Position numbers and translations under genes: made by a program. The notes under the pieces are model-generated. The model ran no database searches and was not told the DNA's origin. It worked only from the letters and a program-made list of their open reading frames with translations. From Polytrichum commune (taxonomy: Eukaryota; Streptophyta; Polytrichopsida; Polytrichales; Polytrichaceae), in the NCBI GenBank assembly GCA_950295325.1, contig OX485804.1:40548001-40612000 (forward strand): 64,000 nt of DNA, in the 5' to 3' direction. Positions 47,874 to 58,394 of this stretch are shown here, piece by piece. Each line of letters begins with the position of its first letter. Position 1 is the stretch's first letter.

Positions 47874-48085
47874 AATGAATGGGGAGAACCGACCGCTAGT
47901 TGTAGATAAACTGGTTAAACATGAGAAACACCTGGTTGATGTTCAAGACTTTAGGAACATTCCCGATCATTTGAGAAATCCATGGAATACACCTGAATCG
48001 ATGAAGAAAAACTGAAAGATCACAACATGTAAGCAACTGGACTTGAAAACACTAGGATATCGACCGAGTATGCCAAAAAAAGTCT
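47874..48085. repeat. Dispersed repeat family C
   Basis: Colinear with 2290-2520: GGGGAGAACCG, CTGGTT, GATGTTCAAGA, CCCGATCATTTGAG, AACATGTAA.CA.CTGGACTTG and AACACTAGGAT appear in the same order. Confidence 0.65.
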
Positions 48086-48827
48086 CCTAAACATTGAATT
48101 GAACCCCTAAACCGGACGAAAGACCCAAATTAGCATAACGAGCTCTAATTGGGATGAATGAACAATCAACATGTAGGGAATTACTAGGACCCCCTTGGTA
48201 GTAGGCCCAGTTATAGGTGGTGGTAGGAAACCAAACCGTACCGGACCCTGCAGTGAGACTTTCCGTTAATGAGTTACCTGTTTCCAGCTCGCTCGCCAAG
48301 ACAAATTGACCAGCTAAGCTATGTACACAGTGTCTCATTCCCAGCTGCACAAACCGCTTTTCACTTCACCACTTTTTTAAAACTTTCACCACTTTTTTTA
48401 TTAAAAAAAAACTTAACCTCCTTTTTACTTCTGTGCCAATCCTTTATTACCCACCCGCAAACACAATCATTCGTCCGAGCATCCAATCCCCTCCGTAATA
48501 ACACACTCTAAACTCCGTAGTATCACACCTGTGGCGACCAAAGTGCACGTGATGCTACGGAGTTTTGTAGTGCTAGCATGGATGTGTGATACTACAGAAG
48601 CAGTGTAGCATGTGACTCTATGGAATAACACAAAGTGCGACATTTGAATGGTGGGGTGCGGTGTGGTCCACTCCACTTGGCCTTCCTAGGCGATGTGGCA
48701 TATGCATGCACCAACATTCAACAAGTGACATAAGAAGAAGAAGAAGAAGAAGAAGGTGACACTCCACATATTGACACATGGTGCAATGCGAGGGTGAAGG
48801 TTGACGTATTTGGTGGTTTGCAGTAAT

Positions 48828-49377
48828 GACAAACTTTGTGATATAAGGGAGAGAAATGGGACAATAAGAAGTGAACTACGAACATCCGTGCCCTAGGGTT
48901 TCGGGATGTTAGAGAATGTGTGACATTATGGGGGTTTGATATTACGGAGTTTAGGGTGTACTCTAGGGTCAAACCAGAGCCCAACTTATTTACTAAAGCA
49001 AGTAAGTAAGCAAACGGGGTTAAATACTTTAACCAAAGCTGTAAGAATTAACGGCAGGCCCACTAGGCACTAACAAAGGGCTCGGTGGCAAACTTCGTGA
49101 TATAAAGTAGAGAAATGTGACGATAATAAAGAGTGAGATCTGAACTACGAACATCCGTGCCCTAGAGTTTCGGGATGTTAGAGAGTGTGTGACATTATCG
49201 GGGTTGATATTACGGAGTTTAGGGTGTACTCCAGAGTCAAACTAGAGCCCATCTTATTTACTAAAGTAAGTAAGTAAGTAAGCAAGCGAGGTTAACTTAA
49301 TTAATTAGCTAGTTTAAGCGAAGCTGTAGAAATTAACGGTAGGCCCACTGGCATGGGCACTAACAAAGGGCTCGGTC
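48828..49377 (+). repeat. Two tandem copies of about 269 bp upstream of EXORDIUM-like
   Basis: Copy 1 is 48828-49086 and copy 2 is 49087-49377. Both contain GAACTACGAACATCCGTGCC, TTTCGGGATGTTAGAGA, GATATTACGGAGTTTAGGGT and CACTAACAAAGGGCTCGG. GTAAGTAAGTAA-type simple repeats vary between the copies. An inverted relative of the GGAGTTTAGGGTG segment lies near 48500-48525, so the duplicated block may include the end of a transposable element. Confidence 0.85.
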
Positions 49378-49799
49378 AATGACACGCCAGCAGCAGCAGC
49401 AGTGTCGGAGGACTGATCCCCATCATCAAGGCACCGTTGGTTGGTCGTACCCACCTCGGATCCAGAATGCCACCTGAGCTGGCACCCCAGTGATGAGCTG
49501 GCCGCCCATCATGGTTTTTACTATTTTCGCAGGGGCAGCCTCGGAGGATCTCCCGAACGGCACTTTAGGGGCAGCGTAGGTACTAGGATGCGAGGCTACG
49601 AGGCTCACGGCTAGCCTCCTCGGGCAGCTAAAAAAAGGCGACCACTGCTTACTTGTCGGATATGGTAGCTGGCTTAAAGCCTTTAAAGGTAATTTATTAC
49701 CCACAGGGTCGGTCACTCCAGCGCCCCATCGCTCCTGCGAGGAAGCTACGGAGAGAGATCAGTAAAGCTTTCGTTTGGTACGTGTGTCAAGTCGCACGC

Positions 49800-50084
49800 G
49801 GCCCTGCCTCTGCGTCTCCCCCACTCCCCCACTCCCCCAGCTACTAAGCTTGTCAAGAAAGCTCTCTCTTCTTCATCATCACCACCGCCGCTGGAACTGT
49901 CTTTCTCCTCTGTGTACATAAGCTCCTCTCTCCTGCGGTCGTTTGCATTCCGCAAACAAACTTTCTTGGATCGTGCGCTGAAAGGTGTGCCTTAATTCTG
50001 CGCTTCGGAAGACGCGGGAGTCGTTTGGAAAGTGTTGCAGGGGTTTTTGTTTTACCGGTGTGGTGTCGAGGGGAGTTTGGGGCA
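49800..50084 (+). promoter_or_regulatory. Probable core promoter and leader of EXORDIUM-like
   Basis: Pyrimidine-rich stretches CTCTCTCTTCTTCATCATC near 49861-49880 and CTCCTCTCTCCTG near 49922-49935 resemble the Y-patch region of plant core promoters. No convincing TATA box was placed. Position is inferred only from distance to the start codon. Confidence 0.3.
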
Positions 50085-51092
50085 ATGGCGGTCGCCAGTG
50101 GGGTGATGCGAGTGGTGTTGGCGTTGGTGATGGTTGTGATTTGTGATGCGAGGGGTGCGATGTTCTCAATTTTGATGGGTTCTGGAGTACAGGGTGGTCA
50201 TAGCGCAGGGGAGGAGGCGCCTGTGCCCGTGAGGTCGACAGTGGAGTTGGAGTATCACAGTGGGCCGATGTTGTCTGGAATTGGTAGCTTGGATGTGAAC
50301 TTAATCTGGTACGGGAGCTTCAGCGATTCGCAGCGCTCCACCATTGTGGATTTCTTCTCCTCGTTCCAAGAGTCACCGGATGTTCACCCTTCCGTGAGCA
50401 GCTGGTGGAAGACGACATCAGCCTACAAGGATTTCTCCAATACAGGAGTGAAGCCGACCGTGAAATTGGCGGGGGAGGTTTCCAACACGGATTACACGCT
50501 TGGAAGGAGGCTAAGCAGGTGGGACGTCGAGTTGTTGGTGCTGGACTCGTTAAGCTCCTTCACACCCGATTCCAAGGCAATTTACCTCGTCTTGACCTCG
50601 GAGGACGTGTACGTGGATGGCTTCTGCAGAAGCGCATGTGCTTCCCACTCGTTTATTCCTCCCTCTGCGGTCTCCATGGGACATCAGCTCTCATACGCAT
50701 GGGTTGGAAACTCAGGAACTCAGTGTCCTGGCATGTGTGCGTGGCCTTTCGCTCTACCGGCGTATGCTCCTCTTAATGCTCTCCCTCTTGTAGCTCCAAA
50801 TGGGGACATAGGTTTGGACGGCATGGTGATCAACATTGCTAACATGCTCGCGGGTACTGCTACCGATCCTTACATCAATGCGTACTACCAAGGGGATGCG
50901 TTGGCTCCTCTGGAGTCCGCGACTGCATGTGCAGGCATCTATGGCGAGGGAGCTTACCCTGGTTACCCTGGACAGTTGTTGAAGGACCCTATCGTTGGTG
51001 CAAGCTACAATGTGCATGGGGTTAACCGGAGGATGTTCCTGTTGCCTGCGCTGTGGGATCCTGTTACTCGAACTTGTGCACCTCCTTCTTAA
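50085..51092 (+). CDS. EXORDIUM-like protein (phosphate-induced protein 1 family)
   Basis: A single intronless frame. The start at 50085 gives 335 residues and places a hydrophobic signal peptide (GVMRVVLALVMVVICDARG) at the very N-terminus; an upstream in-frame ATG at 50025 would add 20 residues before it and is less likely. The family motifs are in order: LEYHSGPMLSG and LNLIWYGSF-type block, then VSSWWKTTSAYKD, YLVLTSEDVYVDGFCRSACA, YAWVGNSGTQCPGMCAWPF, PNGDIGLDGMVINIANMLAG, INAYYQGDALAPLESATACA, and GASYNVHGVNRRMFLLPALW near the end. Paired cysteines fit an extracellular protein. In Arabidopsis, EXO and EXL proteins are apoplastic and link carbon status and brassinosteroid signalling to growth; the role here is by family only. 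Nothing looks broken. Confidence 0.93.
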   Translation: MAVASGVMRVVLALVMVVICDARGAMFSILMGSGVQGGHSAGEEAPVPVRSTVELEYHSGPMLSGIGSLDVNLIWYGSFSDSQRSTIVDFFSSFQESPDVHPSVSSWWKTTSAYKDFSNTGVKPTVKLAGEVSNTDYTLGRRLSRWDVELLVLDSLSSFTPDSKAIYLVLTSEDVYVDGFCRSACASHSFIPPSAVSMGHQLSYAWVGNSGTQCPGMCAWPFALPAYAPLNALPLVAPNGDIGLDGMVINIANMLAGTATDPYINAYYQGDALAPLESATACAGIYGEGAYPGYPGQLLKDPIVGASYNVHGVNRRMFLLPALWDPVTRTCAPPS

Positions 51093-52345
51093 TTATTGCC
51101 GAGATTGGATGCTGTTGAGCCTGTACAGATAGGATATATCACTCTTGTGCATACACGGTAGAACGAAACTGTACACGGAGAACAATTTTGAGAAACTTCA
51201 TACTAGGTCATTGACACAGAGATAGAGTGAGAGTTTGTATCATGAGGCGGATTAGAAATGTAGGAATGAGAAATGTAAAATATACATACAACGCAAATAT
51301 TCTGAAGAGAATCTTTGGCATTTGTTCTGCTCAATTTTGGCTAGTGGTGTCTTCACATGATGGAATGGATTTGGCTATGGCACATTCTCTGCCGGGTTGT
51401 TAGTAGTTTTATTGCTGTAGGGCGTGTTTGTCTTGTGTTTTGAATTTCGTTCGAGTACTGTTGGGTTTTTCCCCACATGCTACAATGTTATCATCCTTGG
51501 ATATTTCCGTATTGGTAGTGAAGGAAATGGGATCATGTCACTCGAGCTTGTGCATCTCCTTTATTTTGCCGAAATACAGTGGATGCTGTTGGGTCAGGAT
51601 AGAGAGGTAGGTTACTCTTGTGCATCTTGAAGCGGGTGAACGAAACCGTACACGGAGAACAATTTTGAGGAACTTTATAGTATATCATGAACACAGAGAT
51701 AGAGAGGGGAGTTTGCACCAGGAGACGGATTAGAAGATAGGAACATGAAATGCAAGTTATACATACAACGCAATCACTTTGAAGAGAATGTCCGGCATTT
51801 GTTCTGCTCAATTGTGGCTAGTGATGTCTTATACAGAATGGAGTTTGGCTATGGCACATTCTCTGCCTGTTTGTTGGTTGTAGAGCATGTTTGTCCTGTA
51901 TTTTGCATTTCGTTCAGTTCAAATTTTTTCACATGCAGCAAAGCTATCATCCTTAGAATCCGTTATGGTAGTGAAGGAAATGGGATCCTTAATTTTGAGG
52001 GATGCTGTTGACTCTATAGATAGGTAGAATCGTACACGGAAAGCAATTTTGAGGAATATTTTACTAGATCGTAAACACAGAGAGTTAGAACGAAGTTATT
52101 GTAGACTATACATGCAATGCGAATGCTCGATAGTCTTTGGCGTTTGTTCTGCTCGATTCTGCCCTGTGATAACACTGTGTCGGCATATACTGGAAAGGAG
52201 CTGACTATGGCACACTTCTCTACCTATTTCTCAGAAATTTTCTTCTTGTAGAGCATGTCTGTCCAGTGTTTTGCATCTCGGACGATACCGCTGATTTTTT
52301 CACATGCCACAAAGCCATCAACCTTAGAAACTTCCGTTACGGTGT
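51055..52345 (+). repeat. Three tandem copies of the 3' end of EXORDIUM-like
   Basis: Copies start with GGGATC at 51055, 51529 and 51982, with periods of 474 and 453. The first copy begins inside the gene: its first 38 bases are the last codons, and the second copy preserves a diverged version of that coding tail (TCACTCGAGCTTGTGCATCTCC). Shared landmarks after that are GTACACGGAGAACAATTTTG, TACATACAACGCAA and TTTGTTCTGCTCAATT. The third copy is shorter and more diverged. Confidence 0.88.
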
Positions 52346-53620
52346 TCAGCTGAGTGGAGATTGTGCAAAATACCTTTCAGAACAATACTCATGACAGCCT
52401 CTTCCAGGGCACAAGTGGTCACTGGGAAATCGTGTTAGCCATAGGTTGTAGAAATTTCAATTGCCTTGCTGGTTGATCCGGTCTGCTTGCTGGATATATC
52501 TAACCTTGTGAAATTAGTGATTCTGCACAGTCTTTACCAGGACTCAGGAGATAGTGCACTTAACAGAATGGAAGAGCGGCTTGAACTATAGCAGACTAGG
52601 ATTCTGAAAGACTTGACATGAGAGAGCTCTTTCAAATGTCAATGGTACCCTAGGCGGATACTAACATTCAGTTGTTCCATTGCATTTTCGAGTAGTGCAG
52701 TGGATGTTCTCCACTAATATGATGAAGAGAAACTCGGTGAATTTTTTTTTTGCAAGGTCTCATGGTTAGATCTTGGTAGATGGGAGGAGGCTTTACCCGA
52801 AGATAGGTATTGAGGCGTCCACTAATGAGAGTTTGCCACTTGCCTATGCTTGGCATACATGCACGTGATGAAGGACCTTGATTCTTGGATTTATTCTTGA
52901 CGCTAGAATAGAAAGAGGACGCCCTTGCATTGAGGATCCTTCAATGACAAGGTGGAGACCCTGAGCCACACATGTAACATGTGTGGCAAATGCGAGCGCA
53001 TTTCGCATTTCTCTTCTACCATTTTGCACGACCCAAGTATTGCTGGAGATTCACATGCATGCATGTTTTAAGTGCAGTTACGATGTGAAGTTCTTCATGA
53101 CTGTGAATGACTTACTTCCGTAACATGACCTTGACAGAGGTACCATCGATGGAATCAGCAAACATTTTCTTTCCCAAAATCATTTCGGACTTGCCTAACG
53201 AGCAAAGATTACGACATCATGTGTGCTTTAACATATAGCTCAAAGTACTGGAATATGACGGTGGTTGCAAAGCATCACGATAATTAAAAGTTTTGCAAGA
53301 AGTAAGGTATTGGTCTTCTGAAAGGCGAAGATGTTTCAGTGATTCTTCTGCTTTGAAACCTCATGACCTCTGGTACAAGTCAACATTCTTTTCAATCAAC
53401 AATCCAGCTTCAACTTGTGAGAGCTGGGAAGGCAGGGATGTTTATCCTTCAAGGAGAATTTTCCCAGCAAGGTGACTCTTCAAATGATAAAAAAGAGTTT
53501 ATGATTCATACACTACAGTTGCATATACAAATTCACATAATGGTTTGTTTACGTATTAGCCGAACGACCTATAACTTCGTCTCCAGTGTCATAATTCTCA
53601 ATTTGATAGTAGCTTCCGGA
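52346..53620. other. Between EXORDIUM-like and Fe-SOD, no gene supported
   Basis: Short open frames only. On the minus strand, around 53110-53190 and 52850-53030, there are short protein-like stretches with stops. I cannot assign them to a family. The Fe-SOD 3' UTR should lie at the right end. Confidence 0.45.
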
Positions 53621-55357
53621 TCAGCTCTCGGACAGGGCGGCCTGTAGACGTTTGGCAACCGCATCCCAAGAAACCAGCTCATTCATGAATGTGGTCAAAT
53701 AATCAGGCCGTCGGTTCTGTAAAACATGGATAAATTCACAATTGTTCAAATATAAGTACACTGGCGCGGGTGGACAAGTATTTTCGCTACCCGCACATTC
53801 GTTCTCGGACACACAACTCGCAACATCAGCAATTTACAATGGTGCCGAATAAGCGAATTAAATAGAAATTCCATAGCAGGTTAGATTCTTTCAATCGAGA
53901 TGCAAGTTTCATTTTCTTAAGAACCTAATTACCTCATCCATATCCAAAAGCTTTCATGCAAGCATGTGTTGCATACATAAACATAGTGAAAGAAAATAAA
54001 AATGTGATTGAGAATGTATTCAGAGCCATCAACTAACCTGGTAATCGAGGTAGTATGCGTGCTGCATCAGAGACGACATGACATCCACACGTCAGTTTAT
54101 GTACACATTAGTTCGTATCGCAATTCTGCTAAGATGAACAACAAAAACAACAACAACCCTACAGAATAGATGCTAACCTGAAACTACAAATTTTGAAAAT
54201 GGAAGAAAACTATTGATACGAGCAGAACAAGTTACATTTCTTAGAAAAAGTCCGATAGTCAAGTCAATTACCTCCCAGACGTCTGCGACGAGCAGTGGCT
54301 GTTCACAGTGCAACTCCACATGTTAGTTCGGCTGAATTCCGGTAGCCACCGCTACCTATGTCCCACAAGTGATATTCTCTTCATGCTTCTTATGTTTAAA
54401 AGGCAGAGATCTGAAAACCCTTGGCCGCAATCCATGGCATTATGACTGTTGCACTTGTATAAGTCTTAAGAGTTTCGGCAGATAGCAATACAAAAGTCCT
54501 ATGCTAATGGAACATTGATTTGGCATTACGAGTGCAATTTGCGATCGAATGAGATGAGTGTAATTCATGCATGACTCACAGTGTGGCCAAACACAAGCGG
54601 GTTGATAGCGTTGGGGCTATTCTGGACTGTCAATTTGCCATCCTGCATGGTCAACCAAGCCCAGCCTGATCCGAACTGAGTGGCACCTGCTTGCTTGAAC
54701 TGCGTTACAAACTGGTCGTAAGAGCCGAAATCACGTTTGAGAAGCCCCAACAGCTCTCCCTCGGGGGCCTTTCCACCGTCCGGCGACATCGACAGCCAGA
54801 AGAACTCATGGTTCCACGCCTAACCTCGACCATATACTAGCAATGTTAGAACTGCAAAAAGGTGCAGTGCACATGTAACACCCAGGAAGCATATTGAAAA
54901 TTTACTACGAAGAATGAGCATGGGTGGGACCTAAGTTGCTGCAGTCATAAGGGCTTTGAGTTGTAGTCGATCACCTGACCCGCATTGTTGAAAGCAGCTG
55001 TTGGCTGTCCGTTGTTGTAGGAAATTTTCACAATCTCCTCCAAGCTTTTGGTGGCCAACTCGGTACCTTCTATCTGCTTCTTCAGGTTGTCTACGTAAGA
55101 GCGGTGGTGCTTGCCCCAGTGATACTCCAACGTCTGTTTGCTCATGTGAGGCTCCAATGCATCCTGCCAACAATCGTTTTACCGATAATGTCATTATACC
55201 ATCGGCATCATCGTCAGTACGAATCACTCTCCAAGAATTTCACGGAGTAGACACAAATCCTTTGTAAGAAGGCAGATTCGGTGTGATTTGTACTCACCAG
55301 AGCATATGGGGGAGGTCTCAGATCCACTGTTGTCAAAGGGAGCGGAACTGTTGCCAT
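53621..55357 (-). CDS. FSD: Iron superoxide dismutase (Fe-SOD)
   Basis: Six exons on the minus strand: 55357-55298, 55163-54975, 54819-54580, 54298-54272, 54061-54038 and 53716-53621. All introns are GT/AG and phase 0, and the frame gives 211 residues, matching short plant Fe-SODs of about 212. It dismutates superoxide to oxygen and hydrogen peroxide. Metal ligands are visible: His35 (LEYHWGKHH), His87 (AWNHEFFW), Asp169 and His173 (DVWEHAYY). The block [12 protein letters not shown] is present. An in-frame TAG four codons before the ATG supports this start unless an upstream exon exists. No clear plastid transit peptide is seen, as in Arabidopsis FSD1. Exons 4 and 5 are only 27 and 24 nt. 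The gene is head to head with CCS, and the shared region is rich in GTACT. Confidence 0.95.
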
Positions 55358-56651
55358 GCTTAACAGCTACCTAGAGTTGTAATGTTCTGCAACGCCCCAC
55401 AGAATCGGCCCACGGACTTACACGATTATCAAAGCTTCGGCGAAAATCAGCAACGTCAAAGCCAGTGACTGAACCAGAGTGTTCAAAGAAGAAGAGATAC
55501 ACACATGGTGAGGATACTGATGAGATGTGGGGTTTGATGAGTTGCACTAACTTCAATTTCCCAAAAGAAGATAGGCGAGTGGTGAGCACATGTACTGGGG
55601 AACTTGGAAGAGATAAAGTGAAGATAGTGGTAAGAGTTAAAAAAGGCTGTGTAAGATCGAAGTAGTACTGCAACAAAAAGTGCGTACTACTTGTAGTACA
55701 CTGGTGAAGGTTGAAGAAGGATATACTTCCCGCATTGAGAGTTCAAGATGATGTACTACGTCTGCTGTGCCCAGAAGAATTCTACAGCTCTTCTCCACAT
55801 TCACCTGAGTGTAGTACACCAGGCTATTGGAACGGTCAAGCTTTTCAGCTGGTACTACCAATTGTACTAGATAATTAGGTCAATGCGTTTGAGTCTCCAG
55901 GTCATCCTCCCTAGTCACATGCTACTACTGATGCTTCAGCTGGGGCTAATTAATTGTGTGGAAAATTTAATCTCTCTACTTCAATGACTGATCCAGGTAA
56001 CTTATTACTCTCATGGCAATTGCATGTACGTACTCCATGTACTTGAAATCCCAACAGAATATTCTCGCATTCACCGTATATTCTGACTGTTAAGACTTTC
56101 GTCCATTCAACCTAATCTTGTTTATGAATCTTTGAAGCTCAATGCCAAGCGGACAGGCGTTGTATTGATTTTTCAAAGATATAAAAGCTTGCCCAGCAAT
56201 TCTAGTCTGTTCAGGAATCATCATATGTCCACAGGCGTCTCATTACTGGAAAATGCACGTTGCTATCGTGGAGTGATCTTGTTGACATGGTGTTGTCATT
56301 GTTTTGGCATTTTGTATACAGATACAAATCCACAGATGTTCACACTTGTTGGTAACTCAACCAACGCCCACGATTGAATCGATGATGAAAAGTGGTCGAT
56401 AACACTTCCACCTTACCCAAACAGAAAGGTAAAACTGGAGGGCCCCAGTACTTCAACAGGAGTACTGCATCGTAGTTTGGCAGTACATCTAAGTAGTACC
56501 AATGTGACACCATTGTGACACCATTATTTACCTACTTACTTTCAAGTCATAAGGAACCATCAATAGTAGTGGCATTCAAGAAGGCACCGAGCACTTGACC
56601 AGCTTACACAGTACCTCAAAGAAGCGGAGATTGTGAAGCTGTTGGAAAGTC
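55358..56651. promoter_or_regulatory. Bidirectional Fe-SOD/CCS intergenic region with GTACT cluster
   Basis: This 1294-bp stretch separates two divergent start codons. GTAC occurs 16 times, at 55592, 55665, 55684, 55696, 55753, 55814, 55852, 55864, 56026, 56030, 56039, 56448, 56462, 56483, 56496 and 56611. All but the one at 56026 are in the form GTACT or AGTAC. Eight fall within 276 bp at 55592-55867. GTAC is the core bound by the SBP-domain copper regulators CRR1 (Chlamydomonas) and SPL7 (Arabidopsis), and a GTACT element was described in the copper-repressed Fe-SOD promoter of the moss Barbula unguiculata. The motif positions are seen; copper regulation is inferred. Confidence 0.6.
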
Positions 56652-58394
56652 ATGCCTGTGTTCACCCTCCCAAGCCTCAGCAGCATTAGCATCGCCGGCA
56701 TTGAGGTAAGGAGCACTCGATCGACAATTGTTGCTTCCATTTCATCTCATCTCACTGTTCAATGTCTGCAACTCTTATGTGATTCTATAGAAATGTGTAT
56801 CTATGCTTCTGAGTACCCTTGGAATTGGGGGTTGCAGGGGAATTTGAAGGTTCTGAATAAGGGTTCCAGTACTGAATTAACGAAACGTTTCCCGCCTGTG
56901 CTCGCCACAATGGGTGCGAGCAGCAAAGTATTTAATACAGGTATGTTAATTTCCGATGGATTTACGGCCATCCAATTCTATAAACAGGCGGAATATTGTA
57001 GCTTGCGAGTAGGTTGACAGCTGCAGAGTTAGCAATGGAGAGCAGGATGAATTCATTGACTGAGAAAATGAGAGTCGTTCTTAACCTGCAGGTGAAGCTG
57101 ATGTCGGTACTCTCAAGGAGCTTAGTGTAGGCAATAATCAGCACACATTGGAAGTAATGGGTATTGTGCAATCGACCAAGTTTCCTCCGCCCATCGTAAT
57201 TAGCGATCAACAACCCAACCCTTCAGCATGTAAGTATATACACCAACCCGCATGATATCATTGTTTAATAATCTTTCCCTCCTGAAGTATATCCTGTGCA
57301 ATTTAATTCCGAGCATTTCGGTCCTCATCAAAGAATTTGGTGGATCGGTTCACTGATACGCCAACTCAGGATCAGGGAAGAATTTCAAGGTGTACAAGAG
57401 GATGGTATCTTTTCAAAACAATTCACCGATGTTGTGGTTTGGATGTAATTCATGGCAGGTGTTCCGATGACAATAGCAGTGGCAGAATTCAAAGGACCGG
57501 ATGTGCATGGGGTGGTGCGATTCGCCCAAGGGAGCACTGGAGAGCGGGCTTCTTGCAGCATTGAAGCTGTCATTGATGGATTGGCTCCCGGCGCACATGG
57601 CTGGAGTGTCCATGAATTTGGCGATTTGACACAAGGTCCGATGACCACTGGCCCTGTCTACAATATTGATCCCGCATCGTCACCCTCTGTAAGATATTCT
57701 TCATCACACATACATTCTCGCTTGAAACATCATCTCAAGCTGATTTCCATTGTAATTTCTGCTGATAAGTATTGGAATTCGTAGCACCCGCAGAGAACCT
57801 GGTTTGAATCTTCTAAAATACTTAAGAAGCACTATCGTGGAGCTGCTTTCGCACACAAGAACTATTCTTAAGACTACCGATACACTCTAAGAAGATGAAT
57901 AATTTTGTTCACAAATGAACATGAATACCTAAAGTTTGGGACACTGCTTTAGAAGAACTGCTTCCCATTAGTTTTCAAATTGGTTCATGAATGCGTATAC
58001 CATGTCTAGTTCACACGCAAATCTATCAATAAGAGTTCCCTTAATGCCCTATTTCCAAGCACGTTTCTCCTCTTTGTGGGGACTTATGCTGAAATCTGAA
58101 TGTGTGATGATTAAATTCTTGCAATGGTGGCAGCATGAACAGGAGAAGAGGGGCAACCTGGGAATGTTGTTGGTAGACAGCCATGGCCATGTGGAAAGCA
58201 CTGCCACGCATGACATGCTCATGGTGGCCGACGTCATTGGCCGCTCAGTAGTGCTCTATGGTGTCTCCGAGGAAGGCCACATCACACGAGTGGCTGCGGC
58301 TGTCATCGCTCGCAGCGCCAGACCTAGCTCCCTCAATCCCCAGCTCTGCAATTGCGATGGCTCTATCCTTTGGCAAGGCACGACCACTTCGTAG
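56652..58394 (+). CDS. CCS: Copper chaperone for Cu/Zn superoxide dismutase (CCS)
   Basis: Predicted exons are 56652-56705, 56838-56940, 57459-57688 and 58134-58394, giving 215 residues. CCS docks on Cu/Zn-SOD, delivers copper and forms its disulfide. The SOD-like domain II is clear: GVPMTIAVAEFKGPDVHGVV, HGWSVHEFGDLTQGPMTTGP, then NLGMLLVDSHG, VADVIGRSVVLYG and AAAVIARSARP. Copper ligands of real SOD are partly lost, as expected for CCS. Domain III keeps the CXC motif in LCNCDGSILW near the end. Domain I, usually a heavy-metal-associated fold with MXCXXC, is short and reads MPVFTLPSLSS at that place, without cysteines. The tail end of domain I aligns loosely with other plant CCS proteins. 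No transit peptide is visible. The first exon and the 58134 acceptor are the least certain; an alternative acceptor lies six bases downstream. Confidence 0.85.

Noticed and set aside
49426-49716. 96-residue open frame on the minus strand upstream of EXORDIUM-like
   Set aside because: The composition is plausible but no family was recognised, and it lies in the GC-rich promoter-side region where random frames stay open.
50025-50084. Upstream ATG of the EXORDIUM-like frame
   Set aside because: It would place 20 residues before the hydrophobic signal peptide; the ATG at 50085 gives a normal secreted precursor.
52844-53190. Protein-like minus-strand stretches between EXORDIUM-like and Fe-SOD
   Set aside because: Broken by stops, no splice sites that restore a frame were found, and no family could be named.
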